Shown: one piece after another, positions 1 through 6,859 of the stretch
How positions within the stretch are numbered: the stretch's first letter is position 1
How the letters are laid out: every line of letters begins with the position of its first letter
Source: Deltaproteobacteria bacterium RIFOXYD12_FULL_50_9
GTDB taxonomy: Bacteria; Desulfobacterota; Desulfobulbia; Desulfobulbales; CALZHT01
Direction of reading: 5' to 3'
Assembly: GCA_001799225.1 (NCBI GenBank)
Contig: MGTA01000185.1
Coordinates: forward strand, 1-8,273
DNA: 8,273 nucleotides
Notes under the pieces: generated by a model
Seen by the model: the letters and a program-made list of their open reading frames with translations, nothing else
The model's database searches: none
What the model was told of the DNA's origin: nothing
Made by a program: the position numbers and the translations under genes

Positions 1-158
1 ATATATTTTAGTGGCTACATTCTGCTCCTAAATATGGTATTATCTCGAATTGTTTAAACTTTTTTGGTTTGGATGGGGGGAACATCCGCTTAAGAATAAT
101 GTTGCCGTTAACTACCTGAAAAAATCGACATAACAATGAGATATCCATGCATTATCCT
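1..158. other. AT-rich intergenic region downstream of the operon
   Basis: This stretch follows the stop codon of the AsmA-like gene and holds no supported gene. The only compact inverted repeat is a 5-bp stem (GGATG at 71-75, CATCC at 83-87) around a 7-nt G-rich loop. It is not followed by a T run when read on the minus strand, so it does not qualify as an intrinsic terminator for the operon. I see no tRNA, no convincing promoter and no coding frame of useful length. The operon may end further left or be terminated by Rho. The next gene is outside the window. Confidence 0.5.
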
Positions 159-3100
159 TTATTTATCAGGCACACTCTTAGGAATTATCGGTTCCAAAAT
201 ATAAAAAGGGATCTTCATAACATCGATAACCAGATTGACAATCCCCTCCCCCACCGCCATGGGCGATAATACAGAAATTTTAGGATCTTGAATATTACCC
301 TTAATCCCCACCGGAATCGTCACAATAGTGGCATTGGCGCCGCCGATCGCCCGGCCGACAATTGGCACTATGGAGATAATCGAATCAACCGTCTTTAATG
401 GAGCAATAAGCAGGGTTATGTCTGAATCAAGGGTATCGATATTAATCCTGCCCTTAGCGAACATATTCAGGCCATCTCCATGGAGAACTCCGTTGGTTAT
501 CTGCATCTCATTATCGACAATCTTGGTTTCAATATCTATTCTCGTATACGGCAGTCCTTTACTGCCCAGGTCCGAAAGACCGGTGGCACTGAAAAGGTCC
601 GTGAGATTGACTATACTGAATATCTTAGAAAGCAGGGTGAATCGCCTGATATATCCTTTAGTGGCATGCAGGCTTGCCTGGCCGGATTGCCATTGTTTGC
701 TGTTGCCCTGGAGATGCGCATCAACTACCAAAGACCCTTCAAGCAGATTTTGTTTCACCTGCAGACAGGACAGGACATCTTGAAACTGCAGAGGGTTTTC
801 GCTATCGGTTCTGAAGGAGATGCTCCTCGGCCCCAGGCTGTCATCAGAATGAAAAACCCCTTTCCCCTTAATGCCGCACAGCGCTGCATCAGTGATCTCT
901 GTGGTAATCAACTCTTTAGATTTAATGGTTATTTTTCCATGGATTGGGCTGAAAATCAAATCAACACGACCAGGATTATCAAGGCGATTGGCCGGAGCCT
1001 GATCCACGGTAAACGACTGCATGGCAAAATTGATTACCCCGCCGAGCTGCTGAGGTTCTTTCTGCTTTTCCGGCAGTACCTTTTCCGGTGACCACTGACC
1101 GGCAAGTCTGTCAAATTTTTTGAGCAGCATGTCGACGGTGGTCCAATTAAGGCGATTTGACGAGACATCCAGTCTGATATCAAGGGCGTTAGGACGCGGC
1201 GTCAAGCCGCCTTTTATGCTCATTACCTGATCCTGGCCGGAGAGGGTCAATTCATTGAGCATAATTCTATTCTGTTCGCTTTTGAGCTGTACGCGCCGCA
1301 CCAGAAACGGTTTGAGATCCATGCCAAAAATGTAGCTGAGGTTTTCAGCAGCCAACTGCCCGGCAAAGAGAGGTTTACTCTTGTCATACTCGCCGTTGAT
1401 CGAAAAGGCCCCCTTGAGATTGCCGCTGAGCAGGGCATTTTTCTCAAGCAGGGCGTTGACCGTATCGCTGCTGACGTTACCCTGCCAGGTAAAAATAAAT
1501 CCCGGCTCCGGTTTCTCCCGTAAATGCAATGTCATAGTGCCCTGCTCGCCCGGCGCCAGGAAACGGATCTTTTTGACGACCAGTTCATCACTCCCGTAGA
1601 CCAGATCGAGACTGATTGAGACAGAGCTGTTACCACCGGCCCCTGCAATTACAGCCCCGGTGATTGCAATTGCTTTTGGATCCCAGGCAACTTTCAACCC
1701 TTTCAGAGTGCAGGGAATACGCGGGAAATAGGCCTCCGGGATCCACTTCTTGCTGCGGATCCAAGAGGCGGCGCGTTCCTGGACAGCACCTGAGAGATTT
1801 ATCATCCCCTGCCAATTTTCCATACGCTGATGCCTGAACTGACCGTTTACCTCAAACAACTGTTCGAGAAACCAGGAGCGACTCTCGACAAGATTAATCT
1901 GCGACTGGGAGATGTCCAGCAAGGCGTGTTCGGTTGTGATTGCACCTGGCAGCAACGGCGAGGCCCATTTAAAATCATTGAGGGCAACCGACATACCATA
2001 CTCCCATTGTTCAGGAAAAAGAGCATTGCCCTTGATATGGGTGTTGGTGATCTCAAGCGGTCCATGCGCTATGTTGATCACCTTGAAGACCGCTTCCGGC
2101 ACCAAGGTGCTGCTGTTGATCAACCAACCAGGTCGGACAATGCTGCCAGGATGGTTGACGCGGCCGGAATTGGTCAGTTCAGCAAGCAGAGCCGCGCCAT
2201 CTGCCACCCCATTGAGACGGGTGATATCAAGGATCGTCTCTTTTTCCCAGGAGACGCTGCCGTCGCTTTGGGAAATCTTGTGGGGCCCAATAACAGCCTT
2301 GATATTTTTCCAGGCAATCTTTGCAGGATAGAGATAGAATTCTCCGTTTTCTATGGTAAGCGGGACAGAGAAGCGATCGTAAGCGGCTGAGGCCTTGATG
2401 TTTTTGGCGACCACCTCTACCTTGATATCCTTAAAAGTGTCGCCGATTTTCAAGGTGGCAATGGCCCGCCCGTTTATCTTCTTGAAATGGTGGAGCTCTT
2501 CCTGAAACACACTCTGCCTGACCAGACGTTTGAGAACAGGCGGAAGGGCAGCAAGGTCGGCATCAAGGTCAAGTTCCAGACGAAAGTCATGATGTTTTTC
2601 CCCTAATCCAACCATCAAAAGACAGTTTTTTCCTGAACTTTCCGCTAACTGGGCGCTTAATCCCCGGCCGCTTAAAATGCCCTTCTCAATCCTGATCGGG
2701 CCGCTGGCATTGGTCAGATGAAGTTCTGCCTCAGGCACATGGATAGTTGCAGTGTCGACATCCACGGTCAGAGTCATTCTATCGATGTCAGCAAAATCAG
2801 CCACAGTACCCTCAAAATCGTAGGTAGCTTTACTTGCCTTGCCGGCCAGAACGATACCGCAAACAATCTTGGTAATCGGATCATCTCCCAGCAGATTAAG
2901 TACTGCCTCGCGGATCGCAGTGACATCAAGATCTGCCGCCTTGAGGTTAAGCCGCCAGACCGGGGCAGGAGCCGGTTCCGAAGTCTTTTGTCCGGTTTTG
3001 GGCAGTCGATGTTCGATCAGGCCGGCTATACGGAACCCCGGATCTTTCATCTCAAACGTTTTAATATTACAGGCGATATCCCGACCTTTTATCGTCAGAC

Positions 3101-3938
3101 CAAGATCGACGGCTCCACAGGCGATAAGTTGCGGGGTTTTACCCAATCTTATCTGGAAGGAGGGGGATTCGCCCTTGATCCCGAGGTTCAGATCATCTTT
3201 TCCCGAACCTTCAACATGGACGGCAAGATTGATTTTGGATTCTGTAGGAATAATGCGATTGTCGGCTAATGCCAGGATCACTTTCTGGAGTTCAAATTGC
3301 TCAAGACCAATATCGAAAGTATAGCTACCCTGGCGAGGTTGATAGGCGCCCTGCAAGGACAACTCTTGGGCAAACGGAGCAGAGGTAGAAATATTAAAAC
3401 CAATCCGCTCAGGCGAGGTTTTAAGGTCAGCCTGCAAACCGGTGAAAATGCCGATTGTCCCAAAGGGCTTGAAAAACGGTAGCTTAATGCCCTCGGCCAT
3501 AGTAAAACTGCCGTCATCGACCAAAAATCTAACCCGTGGCAGCCTGGTAAAATCCAGGCTGGCCGGCTGGCTTCCAGGGTCGGTTTTCTCTGGTGCAGAC
3601 GGCCAGGACTTAAGATGGATATGCGGTCCGGTAAGCTGAAGCACCCCAATCTGGGCCTCCTTGGAGAAGAGCGATAACACAGAGGCTGTCAGCACCGCCC
3701 TGGGTACCTGCACAGCCAGGAGGTCATTCTCAAGTGTAACGCCGCTAAGGATTATCCGGGGGGTGGGCAGCCACTTAAAGGTTACACTTTTGGTGGCGAT
3801 GACCAGCTTAAAATCACGGCTTAACCGGCCAAGCAAGGTGGTCTGAATTTTTTCCGATTCCAGCAGTAGTGGGGCGCACAAGCCCAACCCGACAACCAGC
3901 AGCAAGGAACAGATTATGATAATCGATTTTTTTTTCAT
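159..3938 (-). CDS. Large AsmA-like (AsmA/YhdP/TamB superfamily) inner-membrane-anchored envelope protein
   Basis: The 1259-residue product starts with a short basic stretch (MKKK) and one hydrophobic helix at about residues 5-26. No lipobox is present (the residue before Cys21 is Leu), so the helix is probably an uncleaved inner-membrane anchor with the rest in the periplasm. The early segment around residues 44-110 (FKWLPTPRIILSGVTLEN, then a second GVLQLTGPHIHLK strand) is typical of AsmA N-terminal domains. The body is repetitive beta-strand-rich sequence. Residues about 1065-1225 match an AsmA-like C-terminal region (GSLVVDAHLQG, then GVLHGDGLNMFAKGRIN, then IPVGIKGNIQDPKISV), followed by a hydrophobic tail ending in PFYILEPIIP. 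Family members are long beta-groove bridge proteins implicated in phospholipid transport to the outer membrane; that function is inferred here. The gene begins 9 nt after the livF stop. Its ribosome-binding site is weak (GGTGG, 13 nt from the ATG), which suggests coupling to livF. The ATG is followed by nine A residues. Family assignment is firm; the exact subfamily is not. Confidence 0.85.
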   Translation of the reverse strand: MKKKSIIIICSLLLVVGLGLCAPLLLESEKIQTTLLGRLSRDFKLVIATKSVTFKWLPTPRIILSGVTLENDLLAVQVPRAVLTASVLSLFSKEAQIGVLQLTGPHIHLKSWPSAPEKTDPGSQPASLDFTRLPRVRFLVDDGSFTMAEGIKLPFFKPFGTIGIFTGLQADLKTSPERIGFNISTSAPFAQELSLQGAYQPRQGSYTFDIGLEQFELQKVILALADNRIIPTESKINLAVHVEGSGKDDLNLGIKGESPSFQIRLGKTPQLIACGAVDLGLTIKGRDIACNIKTFEMKDPGFRIAGLIEHRLPKTGQKTSEPAPAPVWRLNLKAADLDVTAIREAVLNLLGDDPITKIVCGIVLAGKASKATYDFEGTVADFADIDRMTLTVDVDTATIHVPEAELHLTNASGPIRIEKGILSGRGLSAQLAESSGKNCLLMVGLGEKHHDFRLELDLDADLAALPPVLKRLVRQSVFQEELHHFKKINGRAIATLKIGDTFKDIKVEVVAKNIKASAAYDRFSVPLTIENGEFYLYPAKIAWKNIKAVIGPHKISQSDGSVSWEKETILDITRLNGVADGAALLAELTNSGRVNHPGSIVRPGWLINSSTLVPEAVFKVINIAHGPLEITNTHIKGNALFPEQWEYGMSVALNDFKWASPLLPGAITTEHALLDISQSQINLVESRSWFLEQLFEVNGQFRHQRMENWQGMINLSGAVQERAASWIRSKKWIPEAYFPRIPCTLKGLKVAWDPKAIAITGAVIAGAGGNSSVSISLDLVYGSDELVVKKIRFLAPGEQGTMTLHLREKPEPGFIFTWQGNVSSDTVNALLEKNALLSGNLKGAFSINGEYDKSKPLFAGQLAAENLSYIFGMDLKPFLVRRVQLKSEQNRIMLNELTLSGQDQVMSIKGGLTPRPNALDIRLDVSSNRLNWTTVDMLLKKFDRLAGQWSPEKVLPEKQKEPQQLGGVINFAMQSFTVDQAPANRLDNPGRVDLIFSPIHGKITIKSKELITTEITDAALCGIKGKGVFHSDDSLGPRSISFRTDSENPLQFQDVLSCLQVKQNLLEGSLVVDAHLQGNSKQWQSGQASLHATKGYIRRFTLLSKIFSIVNLTDLFSATGLSDLGSKGLPYTRIDIETKIVDNEMQITNGVLHGDGLNMFAKGRINIDTLDSDITLLIAPLKTVDSIISIVPIVGRAIGGANATIVTIPVGIKGNIQDPKISVLSPMAVGEGIVNLVIDVMKIPFYILEPIIPKSVPDK

Positions 3939-3947
3939 AAGTGTTGT

Positions 3948-4670
3948 TCAACCACCCAGATAAGCGGCACGAATGGTATCATCCAGCAGAATCTGGCTGC
4001 TTGAACCGGAATGGGTTATTAGGCCAGTTGCCATAACATAGGCACGGGCTGCAATCTTTAAGGCCATGAAAGCATTTTGTTCAACCAGCAGGATGGTAGT
4101 GCCTGAACGGTTGATCTCTGCAATAATAGAGAATATCTGTTTTACCAGGAGCGGTGCAAGCCCCATTGATGGTTCATCCAAAAGAAGCAGACGGGGACGA
4201 CTCATGAGAGCCCTGGCTATAGCAAGCATCTGCTGCTCACCACCGGACAAAGTGCCGGCCAGCTGTTTTGTCCGTTCTTTGAGTAGAGGGAACAGGTCAA
4301 AGACCTGGTCAAGATCACGGGCTATCTCTATGTGATCGGATCGTAAATATGTACCGAGATCAAGATTCTCACGCACGGTCATCCGCGGGAAGATGTGTCT
4401 GCCCTCAGGCACCAGAGAGATACCCAACCGGACGATCCGGTCGGTATCAAGGGAATTAATCTCCTCTCCTCTAAATAAGATCCGACCGCTGCCGGAGTTG
4501 GGCCGGCCGCAGATGGTCATGAGAGCTGTTGATTTGCCGGCACCGTTTGCTCCGATCAGGGCAACAATTTCGCCCTTGGCAATAGTCAACGAAATCCCTT
4601 TCAGGGCATGTACCCTGCCGTAGAAGGTGTGGACATCTTCCAAGGCCAGTAGAGGCGAGGCTTTACTCAT
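3948..4670 (-). CDS. livF: LivF: branched-chain amino acid ABC transporter ATPase
   Basis: This is one of the two cytoplasmic ATPases that power import of leucine, isoleucine and valine through the LivHM channel. In the 240-residue product the Walker A motif GANGAGKS is at 40-47, the Q-loop region is VPEGRHIFP at about 87-95, the ABC signature LSGGEQ is at 141-146, and Walker B LLLLDEP is at 161-167 with catalytic Glu166. The switch position reads VEQN with Gln198 in place of His, and the Q-loop carries Glu; both are usual for LivF and not defects. The C-terminus IRAAYLGG is also typical. I chose the ATG at 4670 because GAGGAA lies 8 nt upstream. In-frame TTG codons at 4676 and 4673 would leave only 2-5 nt of spacing. 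Length matches the family (about 237). It lies 47 nt after livG, separated by a palindrome with flanking repeats, and 9 nt before the AsmA-like gene. Confidence 0.96.
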   Translation of the reverse strand: MSKASPLLALEDVHTFYGRVHALKGISLTIAKGEIVALIGANGAGKSTALMTICGRPNSGSGRILFRGEEINSLDTDRIVRLGISLVPEGRHIFPRMTVRENLDLGTYLRSDHIEIARDLDQVFDLFPLLKERTKQLAGTLSGGEQQMLAIARALMSRPRLLLLDEPSMGLAPLLVKQIFSIIAEINRSGTTILLVEQNAFMALKIAARAYVMATGLITHSGSSSQILLDDTIRAAYLGG

Positions 4671-4685
4671 CAACAAATTTCCTCA
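4668..4685. repeat. 18-bp direct repeat, copy at the livF start
   Basis: On the minus strand this reads TGAGGAAATTTGTTGATG. It matches the copy at 4716-4733 at 17 of 18 positions and contains the livF ribosome-binding site and start codon. The two copies flank a 30-bp palindrome-bearing segment, as a target-site duplication would. Confidence 0.85.
4679..4684 (-). promoter_or_regulatory. Ribosome-binding site of livF
   Basis: GAGGAA on the minus strand lies 8 nt from the livF ATG, which decides that start over the upstream TTG codons. It sits inside the second copy of an 18-bp direct repeat. The first copy places the same GAGGAA within the last codons of livG. Confidence 0.8.
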
Positions 4686-4715
4686 TTAAAGGGCGGTTCG
4701 TGAACCGCCCCTACC
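4686..4715. repeat. Small palindromic repeat element between livG and livF
   Basis: These 30 bp lie exactly between the two 18-bp direct repeats. The core at 4691-4710 is GGGCGGTTC-GT-GAACCGCCC, a perfect 9-bp stem with a 2-nt centre. The plus-strand right side continues as CTACC, giving the CCGCCCCTAC end seen in short dispersed GGGGCGG-type palindromes that I recall from many bacterial genomes. The left end (TTAAA) does not mirror it. Only one copy is in this window, so dispersal in the genome is inferred. In the mRNA it would form a hairpin between livG and livF. The UUUAA after the stem is too short to call a strong intrinsic terminator. Confidence 0.65.
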
Positions 4716-4718
4716 CAT
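4686..4718 (-). other. Possible 10-codon mini-ORF across the palindrome
   Basis: The ATG that overlaps the livG stop (TGATG) opens a frame encoding MGRGGSRTAL and ending at TAA (4686-4688). It has a GAGGAA site 8 nt upstream, inside the livG end, the same spacing as at livF. Its stop is followed 15 nt later by the livF ATG. It is probably a remnant of a duplicated livF start and not a functional peptide, though it could carry ribosomes from livG to livF. No family can be assigned. Confidence 0.25.
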
Positions 4719-4733
4719 CAACAAAATTCCTCA
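4716..4733. repeat. 18-bp direct repeat, copy at the livG stop
   Basis: On the minus strand this reads TGAGGAATTTTGTTGATG. It encodes the last LivG residues (EEFC) and the TGA stop, which overlaps an ATG as TGATG. The single difference from the copy at 4668-4685 is T versus A at the eighth base. Confidence 0.85.
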
Positions 4734-5500
4734 CCGAGGTAAGCGGCGATCACATGCCGATCACGGGCAACAACAGCTGGTGGCCCCTGGGCGATCAATT
4801 CACCGTGATCCAGAACCACAATCTCGTCCGAGATATTCATCACCAGTTTCATATCGTGTTCAATAAGCAGGATGGTGAGCCGCAATTCCTGCTGCAGCTT
4901 CTTGATCAGGGCGTCAAGGTCCTCTGTCTCGCTTGGATTGAGTCCGGCCGCCGGCTCGTCAAGCAGAAGCAGTTGCGGTTCCGTAGCCAGGGCCCGGGCG
5001 ATCTCAAGTCGGCGCTGTTCTCCGTAGGCCAGGTTTTTCGCCAAACCACCGGCCCGGTCAGCCAAACCGACCAGACCTAAAATTCGCCTGGCTTGACTGA
5101 TAATCTCCTGCTCCTCACTTCTTACCCGGGCAGGCTTAAAGATGGCCCCAAGAATACCAGCCCGGCTTTGAATGTGCCTGCCGACCATGACATTTTCAAG
5201 GGCGGTCATATTGGCAAACAGCCGAATATTCTGAAAGGTTCTGGCCAGACCGAGCCTGGTGACTTGATGAGGCTTCAGCCGGTTTAGCAGACAGGATTTT
5301 TCAGCTCCGCACCAGGTAATTGAACCGCTGGTGGGCTGATACATGCCGGTTATGCAGTTGAACAATGTTGTCTTGCCGGCGCCATTCGGGCCAATAAGCC
5401 CGGTAATCAGCCCCTGGTTAATGGTAAAGCTGATCCTTTCCACAGCCTTCAAGCCGCCAAAATGCTTGCTCACTCTATCCAATACCACCAAAGGGGTCAT
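4718..5500 (-). CDS. livG: LivG: branched-chain amino acid ABC transporter ATPase
   Basis: This is the second ATPase of the Liv importer, pairing with LivF on the cytoplasmic face of LivHM. In 260 residues, Walker A GPNGAGKT is at 37-44, the Q-loop TFQNIRLF has Gln90, the family-type signature LAYGEQRRLEIARAL is at about 157-171, and Walker B LLLLDEPAAGLNP is at about 177-189 with catalytic Glu182. The switch histidine is His215 in IEHDMKLV. The C-terminal AAYLGEEF resembles other LivG proteins. All catalytic motifs are intact, so this subunit carries the canonical switch histidine that LivF lacks. The ATG at 5500 follows livM by 22 nt. Its ribosome-binding site is weak (AGG, 11 nt upstream), so coupling to livM is likely. 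The stop TGA overlaps an ATG in a TGATG junction that no longer starts livF, because a 30-bp segment and a second copy of the junction intervene. Confidence 0.96.
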   Translation of the reverse strand: MTPLVVLDRVSKHFGGLKAVERISFTINQGLITGLIGPNGAGKTTLFNCITGMYQPTSGSITWCGAEKSCLLNRLKPHQVTRLGLARTFQNIRLFANMTALENVMVGRHIQSRAGILGAIFKPARVRSEEQEIISQARRILGLVGLADRAGGLAKNLAYGEQRRLEIARALATEPQLLLLDEPAAGLNPSETEDLDALIKKLQQELRLTILLIEHDMKLVMNISDEIVVLDHGELIAQGPPAVVARDRHVIAAYLGEEFC

Positions 5501-5522
5501 CTTATCTGCAACCTGGAATAAC

Positions 5523-6857
5523 TCATTGCCGGGTTACCTCCAGCACTGACTGGTTTTCATGATTGAGGTCATTTGGATCATCCGGGTGCAGTTCGTACAT
5601 CCTGCGTTTGGCAGGCAGCAACCCCTCCGGTTTAAAGAGCATCAGCGCAACCAGAGCAACAGCAAAAATGATCATGCGGTACTGACTGAATCCTCTGGCC
5701 AGTTCAGGGATAATTACCACTGCCAGAGCTGCTATGGTGACTCCAACTGTTGAGCCCATGCCTCCTAATACCACTATTGCCAGAATAGTTGCCGATTCGA
5801 TAAAGGTAAAGGATTCAGGATTGATAAAACCCTGCCGGGCCGCGAAAAATCCGCCGGCAAAACCAGCCCAACAGGCCCCGAGTCCAAAGGCCGAGAGTTT
5901 TGCCAGGGTGGTGTTGATCCCCATGGCTGCACAGGCTGTCTCATCCTCGCGCATGGCAATCCAGGCCCGGCCCAGGCGGGAGTGCTGGAGTCGTTCGACC
6001 ACGAACATGGTAAAAACCGCCATAGACAACAGCAGGAGATACATGAAAATCTGTTTGTGATTACTGCTATACTCGATGTTCAGAAAATCATGAAAAGTGG
6101 TAGCGCCTTCTTTGGCCTGCCGGCTGAATTCAAGACCCATCAAGGTAGGACGGGGAATACTTGAAATACCGTTCGGGCCATTGGTAAAGGAGTCCCAATT
6201 ATTAAGGATAATCCGGATAATCTCGCCAAATCCCAAGGTAACTATAGCCAGATAGTCGCCACGCAGACGAAGAACCGGAAAACCGAGCACCACCCCGAAC
6301 AGAGCAGCGATCATCCCGCAGGCCGGTAACGCCTGCCAGAATGACCAGCCCCAGTATTGATAGAGAAGACCATAGCCATAGGCACCCACAGCATAAAATC
6401 CGACATAACCGAGATCGAGAAGCCCGGCAAGTCCAACAACAATATTAAGACCCAGTCCCAGGACAACATAGATAAACGCCAGGGTAAGAACATCAAGAGC
6501 GGCATTGGAGACCCGGGGCAGAAATGGCAGAGCAACAGCAAGAGCAAAAAGTGTGACCAGAGCCGGACGCTGGTGTAACCTATGGTCAAATAATCTATAA
6601 ACTTTACTGACAATATTGGAGATTCCCAGCTTTGCCTCTTGCAGCCTGCCTTCTGGACAACGATAAATTCTATATCGTTTAAAAAAGCCGGCAGCGAGCC
6701 TGATTAGCAAAATTCCTATAAAGATCGTCCCGATGGCCTGCCACTCGAAAATGATCTCTTTGCCGGTTTCGCCATATTTCTGAACTAAATCAAAACCGAT
6801 CAAAGGGAAGGCAAGCAGAGTCAACCAGCAGGCGTCCCGCAGGGCCAGTAAAAACAT
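5523..6857 (-). CDS. livM: LivM: branched-chain amino acid ABC transporter permease
   Basis: This inner-membrane permease forms the translocation channel with LivH. The 444-residue protein is slightly longer than the E. coli form (about 425). It carries the extra N-terminal region found in the longer LivM type: hydrophobic segments at about 8-26 and 41-58, then a basic linker at about 59-98. The permease core has membrane segments near 100-113, 120-145, 149-168, 173-193, 270-287, 320-340, 354-382 and 393-408. Characteristic motifs are GLNIVVGLAGLLDLGYVGFYAVGAY (about 136-160), LRLRGDYLAIVTLGFGEIIRI (about 196-216) and the ATPase-coupling loop RLGRAWIAMREDETACAAMGIN (about 294-315), then VVLGGMGSTVG. 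The C-terminal tail is hydrophilic and acidic (about 418-444). The ATG lies 2 nt after the livH stop, with AAGG 7 nt upstream inside the livH end, so translation is tightly coupled. Confidence 0.95.
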   Translation of the reverse strand: MFLLALRDACWLTLLAFPLIGFDLVQKYGETGKEIIFEWQAIGTIFIGILLIRLAAGFFKRYRIYRCPEGRLQEAKLGISNIVSKVYRLFDHRLHQRPALVTLFALAVALPFLPRVSNAALDVLTLAFIYVVLGLGLNIVVGLAGLLDLGYVGFYAVGAYGYGLLYQYWGWSFWQALPACGMIAALFGVVLGFPVLRLRGDYLAIVTLGFGEIIRIILNNWDSFTNGPNGISSIPRPTLMGLEFSRQAKEGATTFHDFLNIEYSSNHKQIFMYLLLLSMAVFTMFVVERLQHSRLGRAWIAMREDETACAAMGINTTLAKLSAFGLGACWAGFAGGFFAARQGFINPESFTFIESATILAIVVLGGMGSTVGVTIAALAVVIIPELARGFSQYRMIIFAVALVALMLFKPEGLLPAKRRMYELHPDDPNDLNHENQSVLEVTRQ

Positions 6858-6859
6858 CT

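Noticed and set aside
18..47. TAGGAG plus ATG and a GATAAT-like box on the minus strand, as the start of another gene
   Set aside because: The ATG is followed immediately by TAG, and no -35 element is visible at the right spacing, so this is not supportable.
71..87. Hairpin GGATG/CATCC as an operon terminator
   Set aside because: The stem has only 5 bp, and on the minus strand it is followed by A-rich sequence, not a T run.
480..1091. Plus-strand open frame of 203 codons
   Set aside because: It lies wholly antisense to the AsmA-like gene, has no recognisable domain, and is not preceded by promoter or ribosome-binding signals. The minus-strand frame is clearly the coding one.
1830..2390. Plus-strand open frame of 186 codons, with another overlapping it at 1912-2331
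   Set aside because: Several overlapping plus-strand frames in the same stretch are what a long coding gene produces by chance on its opposite strand. None resembles a known protein.
2718..3324. Two overlapping plus-strand frames of 183 and 161 codons
   Set aside because: These are antisense shadows of the AsmA-like gene with no family features and no supporting signals.
4074..4082. Gln in place of the switch histidine in LivF (VEQN) as a sign of a dead ATPase
   Set aside because: VEQN at this position is usual in LivF proteins; Walker A, signature and Walker B are intact.
4674..4676. TTG as the livF start
   Set aside because: It would lie only 2 nt from GAGGAA. The ATG at 4670 has an ideal 8-nt spacing and matches the usual LivF length.
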